A stretch of DNA of 64,000 nucleotides. It comes from Epiperipatus broadwayi. Its lineage: Eukaryota > Onychophora > Udeonychophora > Euonychophora > Peripatidae. Positions within the stretch are counted from its first letter, which is position 1. Each line of letters starts with the position of its first letter. Below are positions 22,572 through 36,491 of the stretch, one piece after another. The stretch covers positions 3,395,230 through 3,459,229 of the forward strand of contig JAQFVV010006215.1 in the NCBI GenBank assembly GCA_028023455.1. The letters run 5' to 3'. Under the pieces are notes generated by a model, which was given only the letters and a program-made list of their open reading frames with translations, made no database searches and had not been told where the DNA came from. A program made the translations under genes and the position numbers.

Positions 22572-23531
22572 AACCTTAATATTATATTATAACTTAATGA
22601 ATTTGCTCATGACTATCTATGCCTAGTTTATGCTATATAATAGGATTTAGATTTGCTTTAGAGCTAGTAGAAGTGATTATAAACATTTATAAAGAACATA
22701 GTATTTCATTAAGCCCGAATAATCAATATATTCTCTATATAGCTAATATGCCTATTAAATTAGATTCAAACTCAGATCAAATCTGAAAAATACAATTATT
22801 ATGGCAGGATGAACTGATTATTGGCAGTCAGACTTCAGATACCAGGGCGTATAGAAAATATACAATTCTGAGTCTCTGCATCTCGTATATGTGCCTTATT
22901 CATGGGATTTTTACCAAGTAACGGTTCCCTTTTACCAAACTCATTGCTGTGGAAATAAGAGACATTTAGTCCGGATGATTGAACAACTAATTTAAATGGG
23001 AGTCTCATGCTCCATTCCTGAGGATGCAGAATGGGGAGGTGCGAACCCGTCCACCATCTGGAGAAGGTAGTTGTCTGAACTAAGAGTAATGGTGTAGCCC
23101 TAACCCATATGCCCATTAAAGAATACAGCAACAAGTGAGTACACTGTAGCATTTATTAAGGACACATATGCACCACTGACAACATTATTATATAGTAAAA
23201 ATTAAGATGCTAAACAATAGTTTCCTTCATGAAACTACCATGTATCAGTTCATTAGATAGCATCTATAATCATGCTATTAAGGAAAGCTTAGGAAACTAA
23301 TTTGTAAAGCTATCTATATAGGCATTTATAATTCTAGGGAGGATTACAGTATATTATGGAAAATTACAATATAGAATTATAGTTATACTGTATTTTATCA
23401 CTTCAACTGAATATTACTAAAATATTATATAGAATAGCTGTAAGCTTGTAATTATATCTTAAATAAGACATTTTATCCATTTCAAAACAGAGTTTTGGTT
23501 TGTGCATTAATATATGCAAAATTACATATAT
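22572..23531. other. No recognised gene; GC-richer stretch
   Basis: The 105-codon minus-strand frame at 22835-23152 has an unusually balanced base composition for this window but matches no family I know. It may be part of the neighbouring LTR-like repeat. Confidence 0.35.
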
Positions 23532-25014
23532 TGTAACGGTCAGAATCGTCTATCTCGCTAACACACTGCAGAATTCAAACCCCAGACACGAAACTGAACA
23601 TTCTAGGAGGGGTTGCCTTCTAGATATACTAAGTTCGAATCTAAAGCCCAAATTTCACAGTGCCATCTACGTGATAACGCATCTGGTGCCACTACTAGTA
23701 TAACCTTTGACCAGTGCTTGGTGGTCAAGGAGAAACAAAAGACTCTATACTAAAAGAAGTTTGGGTGGCTAATTAATGTCTATGGATTTACAAAAGAAAT
23801 GCAGAAAATATATATATGTATAGACCGAGACAGTGATAGGAATCAAATAAAATAAGAGATCAAATTTAGTTTTAAATAATTTCACACAATTTATTTATAT
23901 AAATATATATATAACACCACTGTCTGCTTATATGAGACAGGGACGCGTATTAAATAATTGTTGGCATTATATTTCAATAAATGACAAAAAAAGGTTATAA
24001 AGCAAAGTGATATATTCTATTCCTCGGGCTAATAGCATTACGATAATGTGCTTGATGAGATAGGAACATATGCGAGGTGCTGTGAGAATTTATACAAGTT
24101 TAAGATAATATTTGAAATTAAATGTTCTAAAATATTTATTGATTTCGAGAATAGTACGGACTAAAGCTTACTAAGCAAAAATGGGAATATGATCAAAGCA
24201 TTTATTTGATAATAATATTAATAGAGTTGCATTGGGAGATCAGAATTGCTGATAATGAATTTATTAAAGTTGGAGGGTGTGACACGTTTAAGTCACGGAT
24301 GCTTTATAAAATAAATATAAAATAAAACAATATTGGAGATCCGGAATAATTATGGAGGGCATCTCACCGCTAACCCGTAGGAAAGTATTTTGACGAACAG
24401 CCAAAACTTAGCGACTGTGTGATGATTGCGTTTAATTCCCAGGGGTGTCATTTGGGGCACCCTCTGCCTGGAAACCGCAAGCGTGGAGAGAACGGCCTTA
24501 GCCGTGTAAAGAATCCTTGGAAAAATAAAACAAAGCAGTCTCAACAACAAATTCATTTACCAGCAATACGAGACTAGTGTATATAAAAACATACTAAATG
24601 GGTTTTACTCAGATTAAGAGAAATGCCCAATCAAATTCCCCGAAATTTATTTAAAAGGGTCCGCACATTCTCGACGTCAATGATGAACTTTATAATTAAA
24701 GTAGAACACGGTAATTAAAATAGGAAAATGCATGCTTGCGGGTTTGAAAAGTAAGTATAGATTTATATAAGCAATCATGCATTTGGGGACACATTTAAAT
24801 CATTGACTTCACACATACTCTTATATTAGATTAAAATCAATAACATGTAGATTTTAAACTATGTGATTATATTACATTAAAGAAAAGAATCGCCCTCGAA
24901 CGAGTGTTTTGCAAGATAATAAATTGGAAAATTATAAATTTAAAATATGCCTTAATAGCGGCGTCTTACTTTCAATAGAGGGACTAGTTCACTCGGTCAA
25001 AGACGATTCTGACA
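23532..25014 (+). mobile_element. LTR-like block with short inverted ends
   Basis: The block starts TGTAACGGTCAGAATCGTCT and ends AGACGATTCTGACA (25001-25014), so TCAGAATCGTCT is inverted at the two ends and the ends follow the TG...CA rule. Composition inside is less AT-rich. No RT, integrase or gag is recognisable inside or next to it, and no clear target duplication was found. It could be a solo LTR or a DNA transposon. A 68-codon frame at 24350-24556 (minus) has no recognisable product. Confidence 0.4.
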
Positions 25015-25164
25015 CATTATCATAATAAAATAAAAGAAAGCTTTATAAATAGAAAATATTAACCCAAGGATAGAGCAAAATGTTGAGTATATTTAAACAC
25101 ATTAAAAAAATACATAATGAAGTTGTAATTATAAATTTTATTAAACGCCCATTATTATATTAAG
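25015..25164. other. No gene seen
   Basis: Short AT-rich gap between the LTR-like block and the fold-back. Confidence 0.5.
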
Positions 25165-25456
25165 TAATAATTTACTAAGGCTGTAACCTTAGAAATAAGC
25201 GTCTGAAAAATATGAAGGTAGGGACCTCTATAGGTCTTAAAACACAAGCTTACGCTATGAAGATAGCTTCACACTCTTAGATCAAAACACTTCAGCTTCA
25301 CCTATTTATATATAAAAGTAGGTTGAAGTAAAGAAGGATTCTCTAGGATTCTCTCTTTTCTTCATAGCGTAAGCTTGTGTTTTAAGACCTATAGAGGTCC
25401 CTACCTTCGTATTTTTCAGACGCTTATTTCTAAGGTTACAGCCTTAGTAAATTATA
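25165..25456. repeat. Fold-back element with ~97-bp arms
   Basis: Left arm 25165-25262 and right arm 25358-25456 are almost perfect reverse complements. They include GTAACCTTAGAAATAAGCG, GGTAGGGACCTCTATAGG and ACACAAGCTTACGCTATGAA. The single-copy loop is about 95 bp. The high arm identity suggests a recent origin or gene conversion. No coding capacity. It resembles a foldback/MITE; I could not define target duplications. Confidence 0.8.
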
Positions 25457-28400
25457 ATGAAGTTATGTGAAATATAAGGAAAATAATTTTAAAAAGCTAT
25501 AGCATGTTAGTTAGGAATCACAAGAGCTCTTGGGTTAATTTAGGTTATCTCTGGAGATGCATTTGCAGGTAGATGTTCGGCAGGTTTTATAATTCAGCAG
25601 CAAAATCTGGAATGTTCATATTTTTGGCAGCGGCTGCAGCAGTTCCGGGTCCATGTGATAACTTCCGATGGTATGGAGCAGCGGCTGGCTATTCCGAGGG
25701 GACATAGCCATCTTAACGCCTCTACTCGGACATGTCAAGGTTAGCAAATTATTAGAATAGAACACAGAATTTCTCTTAGACACATTAGAATAAAAAACAA
25801 CTAACCAACTGGAGAACAAAAGAAAAACCTTCTTTTTCTAGTGGAATTTAACAATAGAACTGCCCTGGAGCATTACAAAAATATCGGACTTATCAGCTGT
25901 AATTAAATCATCGGAATGTCTAAAGGAATTCAACATTAATTAATTTCTTTTGTTAATTTCACTGTCAACATTCGAATTACAAACTAGATTTAGTTAAAAA
26001 TTACTGTTATTAATTAAAGAAAACCATAAGTGGACATCTGCTGTTTTTAGATAAACTTATACAACATTTACTAATTAAACTATTGTCCCTGATTTATTTA
26101 AACAGAAATATTTGGAATAACTTTTGTTAAAATAAAGAAAATGATTTTACTTTTTAAATTGCAATATTTGAATCTATTCACTAAACAAATATTTACTAAA
26201 TGAATTTTATTTTAAATCAAAATATATTACGACGGTAATATATTTGTAAATAGATTCAAACAAAATAACTTTAACAATTTATAATTTTGATATGTTTTAA
26301 AATGGATATCATAGTGTGTGCGCAATTACAACTTATATAACCTATTTTTAAATAAATGTAAATTATGTGAACAAATACATAATTCATAATCTTTTATTTA
26401 TTTGGGAATGAGTTATATATATAATACGAGCATTGTACTCGTGGTTTAAAATTAGGCGGGATTTTCGGTATATAAGTGTATTGCAGACACACTACGATAG
26501 ATTGGGGTTCAAACTAAGGTATGAGGGTAGGAAGTAGGTGAGAAAAGGTGAAATGAAGATCTGCAAAGCAGACCTTACTGTTTCAATATATATATGCGTG
26601 AGAATAAATAATGACTTCTCACTAATGATTTAACTAAGAGTAAAACTCCGTTTTGAATAAATATAGCATAAACAAGTACATAATTGAAAAATAATAGGAT
26701 TTGGCATAGATTTAACTAAAAGAAATGTAGATTTAAAATAAGACTTCATGTAAGTGAAATCCGAAATTTGGCTTTGTTTTAGCATAGTTTATAATAGAAC
26801 TTATATGACACTTAGCTGATATTTGATTGATTCAGTTTAAGATAATTTTAAGTTGTTTAAGAGAATTAATTGGAGCAAATATTATTATTAATTTAAAAGA
26901 TACAAAATAACTTAGAAACTTAATTATTATTTTAGAATAGATCATTTTGAATTATACATAATAAAAGTTATATTAAAATATTCAAATATAGATTTTAGCA
27001 AGTTAAAACTAAATAACTTTTAATTACTTGGAATAAGATTAATACGTAACTAAATCAATCATAAATAAATTCAGCAAGTAAACCAATAAATAAAGAAATC
27101 ATATCAACAAATGAAATATGTTATTAATGCAAATAATAACTCAGATAAGAAATCATAAAGCAGTTAGATCGCTAAATTGGGTATTAATAATATTATATCA
27201 GTTAACGAATCATTTAACGAATTATCATAATAAATCATAATAGTAAATCAGGTAACAATAAATCATAAAGCGGTCAATGAATCAGGTAAGATTTTAGAAT
27301 AAAGATAAAATAAAATTACATTTTAGAGATGGGTTTAAATTACATATTATTATGGCCATAGAGTTTAGATTGAGCTAGCTTATAAGAATTAGTTGACTTT
27401 AGTTGAAAGGCTTTAAAATTGAAGGAGTTTATTACCATTTTCTTCCTTTTTCTGGTGGCAGGCTGTTTTCATCATCAAGGAACTTCTTTGGTGGTGGCTG
27501 CTCTCACTGCATCTCTTCCCGCATCAGGTAGCTTTTTACCAAGGGCCAGAAAGGCAAAGCAATTAGCCTTCTACCCCGACTTCATTATTATTACAAATTT
27601 TAGTAAAACAATTTTAGAATGAATGAATGAATGAATGCCTCTAAAGATGGCTGCAGCAGTTTATATATTAGCTCACCCCCCTCTCCTTTGTTACATTATT
27701 TTTAGATTCCTTTTCCAGCTTTCTCGCTATTGCTAAAAAAATCGCGGAATCCCACTGTGATTATTTTTCTGTTAGGTCAGTTTTAACCACGGTCACTCGC
27801 GGTAATTTATTCATATTTCTCATTTTAAATCTAATTTTAGCTTTAAATTGAAACTAGGTCATTTTATCGTGAGAAGGATTAACTTTTCTGGCGTCATCCC
27901 TTCTAGAAAAACAAATCTAAAAGATGGAAAAACATTTTGTTATATATGTAACTCAACTGTTTAATTTAGTGATATATGCAGAATTATATAATAATTTCGA
28001 ATATTAATTTTTAGAATAAATATTTTAAGTAGAGAAATTTAATGTTTTAATCCTGTTAACATTATTCATTCTTGCATATATGCAGTCTTATGTTACACAT
28101 AAAACGCATTTTCCATTTATTTATTACCAGAAATATATATGTGCGTATCTATGAAGATTTACCTATATAGATACAATTTTCATACTATATTTTAATATAT
28201 ATGCATACATACATGATTAACATATTTAGGTTTAATTTTAGCCTGTTTTAACATAATATTAACATGATATACGAGGATTTGGTGATAGTTACATAGATAA
28301 AAATACTACTATTGAATATAGTAGGCGAAACAGTAGGATTGTCAAAGCTGACTATTTCAATATATATATGCAAAAATAAATCTTAACAATTTAAACACCC

Positions 28401-28777
28401 ACATTACAGTAATAAAGTATTTTTTTTTTGTAATCATAAGAGTAGGCTATCAAAAACAGTCCAGATGTTATTTAATATCAAACAACTATATTTGCTTCTT
28501 ATTTGATAATTGAAGAATATTTTTCCTACATTAGAATTGGACATATGAGTTCATAATTGTTAAGATTTTGTACTTAAAATATGAAATTAAACATAGATTA
28601 TTTGTAGCAATAATTTTTTTAAAATTTAATAAGATTATAATTTTGTTCATAAATGAAATTTATTCTATTTTTTTGTGGAATATTGGCAATAGTTTTTTGA
28701 GTCATTAACAAGATTAGTAACATTCATGAGTTCAAAAACACATATTTTTATATTTAGATGATTTATTAACGAATTTA
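25457..28777. other. No recognised gene; mixed repeats
   Basis: 25550-25820 is GC-richer, with frames but no known product. A TTTCAATATATATATGCR-type block occurs near 26580-26605 and again near 28350-28375, after AGATCTGCAAAGCAGACC and a diverged copy, so these are two copies of one repeat. ATAAATCATAA/AATCAGGTAA short repeats fill 27145-27290. A (GAAT)n run is at 27618-27637. The 67-codon frame at 27419-27622 begins with a hydrophobic stretch but matches nothing. Confidence 0.35.
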
Positions 28778-29686
28778 CACCTGGGTCTCATTTTATGAGG
28801 TAGATAGATTCCTCAGAAAACGCACGCAAAAGAAATCGCACAAAAATAAACATAAATTACTTGAAAAATGGGGGATATGTTCCAGTAATTTTCAGAAGTC
28901 GCATAAAAACAAAGCAACAAAGAAAAATTACTTTAAAATTCAAATTAAAAAAATAAGGAAATAAAGTATGACTAATAAAAAATTTCACATTTGAAAAAAA
29001 TTAATACAAGACAAACTTTTTTTACTTTTTTTATTAACTACAGTATTTAATTTTACATTTTTTCATACATATTTTAATCATTACCACTGTTTGACAATAT
29101 GCTTTCATTTGTGAACTAGTAAAAAATCAGATTCGTGATGTGATGTACAACTAGCGCCACTTTCAGTCTTGAGCTGTGTTAATCGTTTTCTGTTTCTATA
29201 TTAAAAAAATGAGATTGCAATCAAAACAATAAAATTATACATTATCATTAGAAAGATTATTTTCAGTATATAAAATCAATAAAATCTTCGTTATTATTTA
29301 TATTAAAAATCTAAAAAAATATTTATTTCTGTTAATATCTAACAAAATACATTTTAAAAGTTTAAAATTTTTGAATATTTATTGTGATATTTTTATATGT
29401 ACGTATAAATCTATTATTATTATTTACTCATTAGTATAAGTAGGTTATTTACATAGAAGCTAAGATTCTAAATACATCTTCAGGCCATATTCACGTTAGC
29501 TGCTAATATATACGTTATATTTTTGAAAAAAAAAAAAAGTATTTCAAGTCAAAATAAATAATTAATAATTTAAATTTCTTGATATCTAAATAAATATAGT
29601 GAAATATGAAAGATATTAAGAAGAAACATGAATCGCATAACTTCAAAATCGCATTAAAATAATCCGCATAAAACGAGACCCAGGTG
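28778..29686 (-). mobile_element. Pogo/Tc1-like non-autonomous DNA transposon, copy 2
   Basis: Left end CACCTGGGTCTCATTTTATG and right end CATAAAACGAGACCCAGGTG form a terminal inverted repeat of at least 20 bp, with TA on both sides (28776-28777, 29687-29688). Subterminal and interior blocks (AAATGGGGGATATGTTCC, CAAGACAAACTTTTTTT, CAACTAGCGCCACTTTCA) match copy 1 in inverse orientation. There is no transposase. These ends resemble pogo/Tigger-type termini. Confidence 0.85.
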
Positions 29687-30215
29687 TATATATGTATTAA
29701 TTTGCTTAAAGAATTAAACTGAAAAGTCTTATTTTAAGCATAATCATCTATTTCTAGGAAAATAAAAAATTTCATTCTTTATATTCAAATGGAGTTAAAA
29801 CAGATGATTTTCATTGTAGGTGTTTTTGGAACTTAATGTAGATTCAATTTATAATAAGATGTTTATATTTCATAAACAATCAAAATTCTAAAACAACCTA
29901 TAGAAGAACTAAGATGGCACTTATTAATTGCCTTGTTTTGATTCAATCATTTAAAACAAACAATAGAAGATTTTAAGACATTAGAATATCAGAAATGACA
30001 GAGCTGGAATCATAATCCATGAACTTCCAAAATTTGCCATTTTACTACTGCTTCAAAGCATGCAGAGTATTTCAATCATTTCTATCTTGGATTAGGGACA
30101 CTGATAATAATTCCTAATCTGAGCTGCAGATATGGTCTGTCTGTGTGAATTATCTAAATTGATAAATTTGGCAATCTGATACTTACATATTAAACCTGCT
30201 ACACATGTTTGCAAT
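29687..30215. other. No gene seen
   Basis: AT-rich sequence with no recognised element. Confidence 0.5.
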
Positions 30216-30440
30216 GGCAAAATGCCTACCTTTCTCTAGTGGGGGAGAGTGTTTGTGATGGCAGAATGCCATATTAAAAAATCAAATTTTTAACAATATG
30301 AAAAATATAAATTTGTACACAAAAATAATAAACACATTATAATACTAAATAAAAATAGGTAGTTATAACTTTTTAATATATCCTTCTAATGTTGCAAACA
30401 CCCTCTGCCCCCACTGGAGAAAGGTATGGCATTCTGCCCA
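30216..30440. repeat. Fold-back repeat with GC-richer arms
   Basis: Left arm (30222-30268; CCTTTCTCTAGTGGGGGAG) and right arm (30393-30437; TGCCCCCACTGGAGAAAGG) pair over about 45 bp. Between them is AT-only DNA. MITE-like; no target duplication found. Confidence 0.65.
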
Positions 30441-33400
30441 GATCTAATACGTAAGTACTGGCAATCTACTCTTACATTTACGCCAAAAGATTATCTGATT
30501 TTCATAAGTTTTCTCATCTCAATAAAATATTAACCATAGAAATGGTTTGTAATGTTAGTAGAATATTACACATATTATTATTAATAGGAAACCATTTGAC
30601 AGAATAGAAAAACAAATGAGATAACAAACAGTCGAAGAATCTTCAGAGCCATGGGGTTTTTTTTTTTGGGTTTTTTTACCCATTAATTAAATAAAAGTTG
30701 TAATAATTAAAACAGGCTTTTAATATGGATAGTTTATTTTGTAGCTACTAAAATTGAAATTCTGAAAAAGGGCAATTAAATACAGTACACGAATCATTAA
30801 AAAATACAGGGAGAGGGGGGAATCAAAGATTATTGAAGTATGAATTTGAAAAAGAATGAAAAAAGTAAAAAAGAAAAATAAGTTTGGCAATATTGAAGCA
30901 AGTAAAGAAAATGTATTTATTGAAGAAATGAAGTTGGATTGTGAATAATAATGAAAGGTAAGTTGGAAGATCTGTTGGCGATAAGAAAGATAGAAATAGA
31001 AATAATTTGATTGATTATATAGAAGGACTCATTAGCTATGAGTGTTGGAAAAATAGAATTAATGGCAAAGACTTGGAAAAGGTTGCTATATATGTGTGTG
31101 TGTAACACTTGTCTAGTGGCATATAAATAAAGATGATGACGATTAGTTTATAGATTGAAAGGTTTTATTAAAACAATAGATGTCTACTTTTAGTTTTAAA
31201 GTATATTTTACTGCAAATAAAAGATTAAATTATATTTAAAATGAGATAGTATACATACATAACCACTCATTGTATATTTGTTTAAAAAATATGTTTCATA
31301 GATCAAACAACTTTTTAAAAAAATATGTATATCACTAAAAAAAAAAAACCCACGCAAGAGAATTAAGTGTGTAATTTTATTTAATGTTCATTTATTTTTA
31401 AAAGATAAACAAAAGAACCATTAATGGTAGATTATAATAAACAATGCTTTCCGTTTTTCAGAAATCCAAACTTCTGAGAGAGTTTTTTTCTTTAATTTCT
31501 ATGTAGTATTGATAAATCTGGAGATAATTTTTATAGGCGTGGAAAAAATATTTAAATTAAATCAGACGCTTCCTCGCATAATGAAAATTTTTGTAACAAT
31601 GTTGGCATTTAGAAATTTGCTAGAGAAATTGAACGGACGAATTAAGTTTCAGTTATTTATTATAAACTGTTTTCTTTTAAAATTCCAAATAACACTTTTA
31701 GCAATAGTTTAACTATATCGTACATTTCTACTTTTTAAAATACTAATCACATATAACATGTCTAGTTCATGTAATCCATTTACAGAGTATGTAGAAATTG
31801 TTTCACTTCCTATTGTTTAATAGAAGTGAGTGAGTGATCCCAAAGAATTACTTGAATTAATAAAATTACATCCTAATTAATTATCATTAAAATATATCAG
31901 CATTTAATTATATTATTGGTATAATAAAACACCTGCATAAATATTTCATCTGACTTATTTGTTTCCACAAGAATAGTTCCCTGCTCAAGTTTTGCCACTT
32001 CAAGTATGCTGAATATATACAAAATACTTTAGTGAAATATAGATAAGAAGTAAAATAATCTTTGTGAAGATTACAGACCTCTAAAATTATACAAAAAGGA
32101 AAGAGGAGATAATACCATTAAATTGTCAAATGGTAATTGTTGTGCCCCCCCCCCCCCTTTATTTTCTAGCTATTAAGAATTAAACATCTATATACTGATC
32201 ATTATTTGGATGACTGCAGCCACATCAAGTAAAACAATGATTTCAAGGTGTACAGGTGAAAATAATCACAAACTACTTCGTAAAATCATGAATAGTATGA
32301 TTACCAAGAGATGATGTAGCCAGGGCATCATTTAAATAATGAGATCGTGTTTCATATTTCCAAATTCTAAGTCATGATTATAATAGACAGATATATTAAC
32401 TCATGGGCTAATCATCTGCCAGTATATAATTAGAAATGTAGGTGTCCAAATAAAAGTTGAGAGTTAGGGCTTAATTAATCAATCAATTAACTTTCTATCA
32501 ATTTTTCATATTAAATTGATAAAAATTTAGAATTAACATAATAGTAGATTAACATTTTCTAATTAGTTTGCAAAAACAACTAGTGATAAGATAAACACAA
32601 CACAATAAATGCCAAGCTAGATCAGAAATGATCTCAACTTGATGTCAAAAGCATTTAGCTTCATTGAAAAAAAGAAAAGCTCAATAATAAAAGGCAGTTC
32701 AGAAATTAAACATTTAGTTGCAACTAATTCTGATGGCTTAAAATTTAAAAAATAAATAGGTTTACGTTATATAAACCGAGTATATAACGTTTATTTACCT
32801 ATTATGTTTTGTTCAAAGATATGACTTTAAAAGAGTTAAATATAGTATTTTAAACTAAGAAGCTTTATATCAGTAGTGTCCTGATGTTTGTTCTATTATT
32901 AAAAATGGCATACAAGCCCAGAGAATACAAACAAATGCAAGGGGGGGGGGGTAATGGACACTTCAAAGTACATTTCTAAAATATTTCTCAAAAATACATT
33001 ACTTACCGTTACAATACTGTTATATTTATAGTTACAGACATTATATAAGTTCAAACATAAGAATTTGATTTAATTCTTTATTTAAGTAATATTTCAATTA
33101 AGATTCTTTAAGATTTTTAAATAAAAAAGAATCTTTTTTTCTAGATGTTACAGTAATTACTAATTCTTGAAACAACAATGTTTATTATTATTTATTTTTC
33201 AGGAATTAACAATTATGATAATATCAAAAAGAATTTTAATTTAATTCCTACCTAAATAGGAAACATGTTAATGGTTTAAATCATATACAGAATTTATAAT
33301 TTTGAAAGCCAGTTATTATATAAATGTAATGTGATTATACGGTATTCATAAATGAATATATATTTAATGTAATAAAGATAAAGGAAATGACATATTTTCA

Positions 33401-35621
33401 TCATTTACGACTTTTTATCAAATTCATTGTGTTGACAAACATCACAGAATATACAATAACTTTATAAAGTTTAGAAAAGCATGGAAGTTGTAAATAGATA
33501 AACAAACCCTATAAAAAGAAAAGGTTGTTGACTTCAAATATAAAAAATATATATTGCCCAAAACAACAAGGGTGCACAATTTAAAAGTAGTGCTATTATA
33601 ATAAATTATAGTATTTACATAGTTTGCCTGCTGAAAAGCTTGACACTTGTTTTATTTTAAATTATCTATTTTCAGGTACTTCCAACACATGATATAAACA
33701 ATATGGCTAACTTTAAGTTATCGTAATCAATATTTACATTTTTTTTATTTATTAAAATGATAAAGAAACTCAAAAATCCAAAAGGGTTGTAATTAAAAAC
33801 TTTTTAATGTAAATACAGTAAAGAAAATAAAAATAAAACATGATTAAGCAAACTATAATAAAGATGTGGACATACATCACTTTTACTATATTTTAAAAAG
33901 ATTCCACTGAAACACACAAAAATCCAAAAAGGTGTAATTAATTTTTTTAAAATGTAAATTCACTAGGACCAGCTGTAAACTAATTGCAATGTACTCACAA
34001 ACAATGTTTTGGAGCCTTCTGACTATAATCCTTTCCAAACAGATAGGCACGCTTAGAACATGACACTGCCATTATGTTTCCATTCACACAAAGTGTAATA
34101 TCATGGCCATTAACATACATTTTTCAGGTAGGTACTATCCTGTAATTTTGAAAATATTCCACTGCATCTTGTTCTCTTGGTGAAGATTCCAAATTTTAAC
34201 CATATTTCCAAAAATGGCAAGTCAGCAGTATTCATTTTCTTTACAATTCTTATCCACATTCTTATTGTAATGGTATGCAGAAATGTTTTCTATGTCCATC
34301 TATATATATCTAGCTTCACTTTGAAGTAATCAAATATATAATTTTAACAAAGCCCCATATTATATAATAAAGATGCAACTGTAATATAAAATTAAGTGTT
34401 GATCTAGAATTGTAATAAAAATGATAAGGATCAAATATGCTCAATCTTTTTTATACACTAACTATATTTTGTAAGAATCCAAATGGCATCAGGTATGTGC
34501 ATGCATGACTGATTGTATCATAAAAGTTAAAATATTATTTTATCTGTATACCTATCCTAGACAGAAGAAATATTTATTTTAGATTATCAATTCTCTAAAT
34601 GTAGCAACTAATTCATAAACCTATACATATTTTTATATTTATTACAATCAGAATAGAGAAGTCAGTCAATGGGAACACAGATTACATTAACTTAATGAAA
34701 CATGAATTCAATACATTAATCAATGACATTATCACCAATTATATATCTAAAAGGAATATTAAATTGAAACTATTTAACTAAGATTTGATTTTATACAACA
34801 AATATTTAAATAACAAATTTGATTATATATATATATTGTAATATTCAGAATCAAATCAAAAACAAATATGCATATTTTCTTTTCCTCCTCCTCTTTCTTT
34901 TTTTTCTCTTCCTTCTCCTTGTTGCTGTTGAGGACGAATGTTGCGCTCTTATATTTTATTACTGTATAACTATGTTTGCATTAGATTTTTCTAAGCTGCT
35001 TTTGCTAAACAGAATAATGAACTAATACAATGATTTTATTAGTGATTTTTGTTTTCTACTATGTTTTTGTTTTGTTAATAATTACTTATTTATTACATTA
35101 ATGTATTTGATCAAGGGAGTCTGACTCAATATCACTACACATTGGGTTACATACACATTGATTGAAAGTGAACATCTATATATCAAAATCTTTAATTAAA
35201 ATGTGCTTGTAATTACAAATCTGTGTTAAGACATTAACTAACAATTCTAATTTTTTTATGATTATTTAGCTTAACTAAATTAATTTCCATCTATATTTAC
35301 ATTATTAATTTAATTTTAATTCAGTATACAATAAACACCTCCCAATTTAATATATATTAAAATATAAAAAATATTGATTGTATCACAAATATTACCTACA
35401 TTTGATTTAATATTTAAATTATTAAAAGAAGAATAAAATTAAATAAGAGAATGGCAAAATGCTTTTTTATCATAGCACAAAATTTTTAAATCAAATTATA
35501 TGCCTATATTTAAAGATTTTTTTATCTGTTACTTCTTTAGAGATTTAACTATAATTTGTGATAAAGGCTTTTATTTGTCCTTCAAATAAAAAGAATTGTC
35601 TATATTAAAGTTTGACTCCAA
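30441..35621. other. No gene seen; homopolymer tracts
   Basis: A long AT-rich stretch without recognisable frames or transposons. Runs of 13 C (32145-32157) and 11 G (32941-32951) stand out. A pyrimidine tract TTTTCCTCCTCCTC...TTCTCCTTG at 34879-34921 is simple sequence. The short frames here have no recognisable product. Confidence 0.45.
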
Positions 35622-35756
35622 TTATATATATAATAAATATAATGGTAATAAACTACTATATACAGTCTTTGAAGTACTTTTGGTTAATTCCTTAACCTGT
35701 CTCAACTGCCATTAAATTCAAAAACAAAATGGAAATAAACATCATCAACTCAAATT

Positions 35757-36103
35757 CTATGAATCCCGAATTTTAATGTTAGCAGCTTGTCTATTAATTA
35801 TATTCATTTTATTTCTATTTATTAAAATTGCTTTCTTAATTTTTCTTTTATTATGGTTTCTCTCTTCATGAAGAATCTTAACACTTTCAATACCAAGCTT
35901 AAATTTATATTTACATATCTTTTCATGATTCAGAAAAACTGAAGCTGTCATTAAATCATTATTATTATTACTTTTCACATGCTTGTATAACAATTCATGC
36001 TCATTTATATTTTTTTAATACTGCGCCTCAATTCTCCTATATATGATAGCATACATGAACAAAAAATTTGATACACAACATTACTTTTCTGTTTGATAGA
36101 TAT
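35757..36103 (-). pseudogene. PLE GIY-YIG endonuclease fragment (left palindrome arm)
   Basis: Minus-strand reading: ISIKQKSNVVYQIFCSCMLS then YIGELRRSIKK and, after a stop, HELLYKHVKSNNNNDLMTA, FLNHEKICKYKFKLG, VKILHEERNHNKRKIKKAI and NRQAANIKIRDS. The GIY-YIG pair appears as VVY...SYIG with two cysteines between. The C-terminal block with LINRQA is the normal PLE end (xxINR). A stop after SIKKI and a lost RT show it is dead. The 82-codon frame at 36005-36253 is the upstream part of this copy running through the centre of the palindrome. Confidence 0.8.
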
Positions 36104-36114
36104 GACATTGATAT

Positions 36115-36418
36115 ATGTTATCATATGTAGGTGAATCGAGAAGCAGTATTGAAAAATTATTAAAAAAACACGAATTGTTATATAAGCATGTAAAAAGTAA
36201 AAGTAATAATGGTTTAATAACTGCATCAGTTTTTTTGGATCATGAAAGGACATGTAAATATAAATTTAAGTCTGATATTGAAAGTGTTAAGATTCTTCAT
36301 AAAGAGAAAAACCATAATAAAACAAAAATTAAGAAGGCAATTTTAATAAATAAAAATAAAATGAATATAATTAATAGGTAAGCTGCTTACATTAAAATTT
36401 GGGATTCATAAGTTTTCA
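36115..36418 (+). pseudogene. PLE GIY-YIG endonuclease fragment (right palindrome arm)
   Basis: MLSYVGESRSSIEKLLKKHE then LLYKHVKSKSNNGL, FLDHERTCKYKFKSD, VKILHKEKNHNKTKIKKAI and NRxAAYIKIWDS. The copy starts immediately inside the domain (the first half of the GIY motif is lost) and has a stop near its end (36379-36381). It pairs with the left copy. Confidence 0.8.
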
Positions 36419-36491
36419 GTTGACAATGTTTGCTTCCGTTTTGTTTTTGAATTTAATGGCAGTTAAGAAAGGTTAAGGAATTAACCAAAAG

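Noticed and set aside
22835-23152. 105-codon minus-strand frame as a coding exon
   Set aside because: Composition is balanced, but no motif is recognisable and it lies in an LTR-like repeat-rich block.
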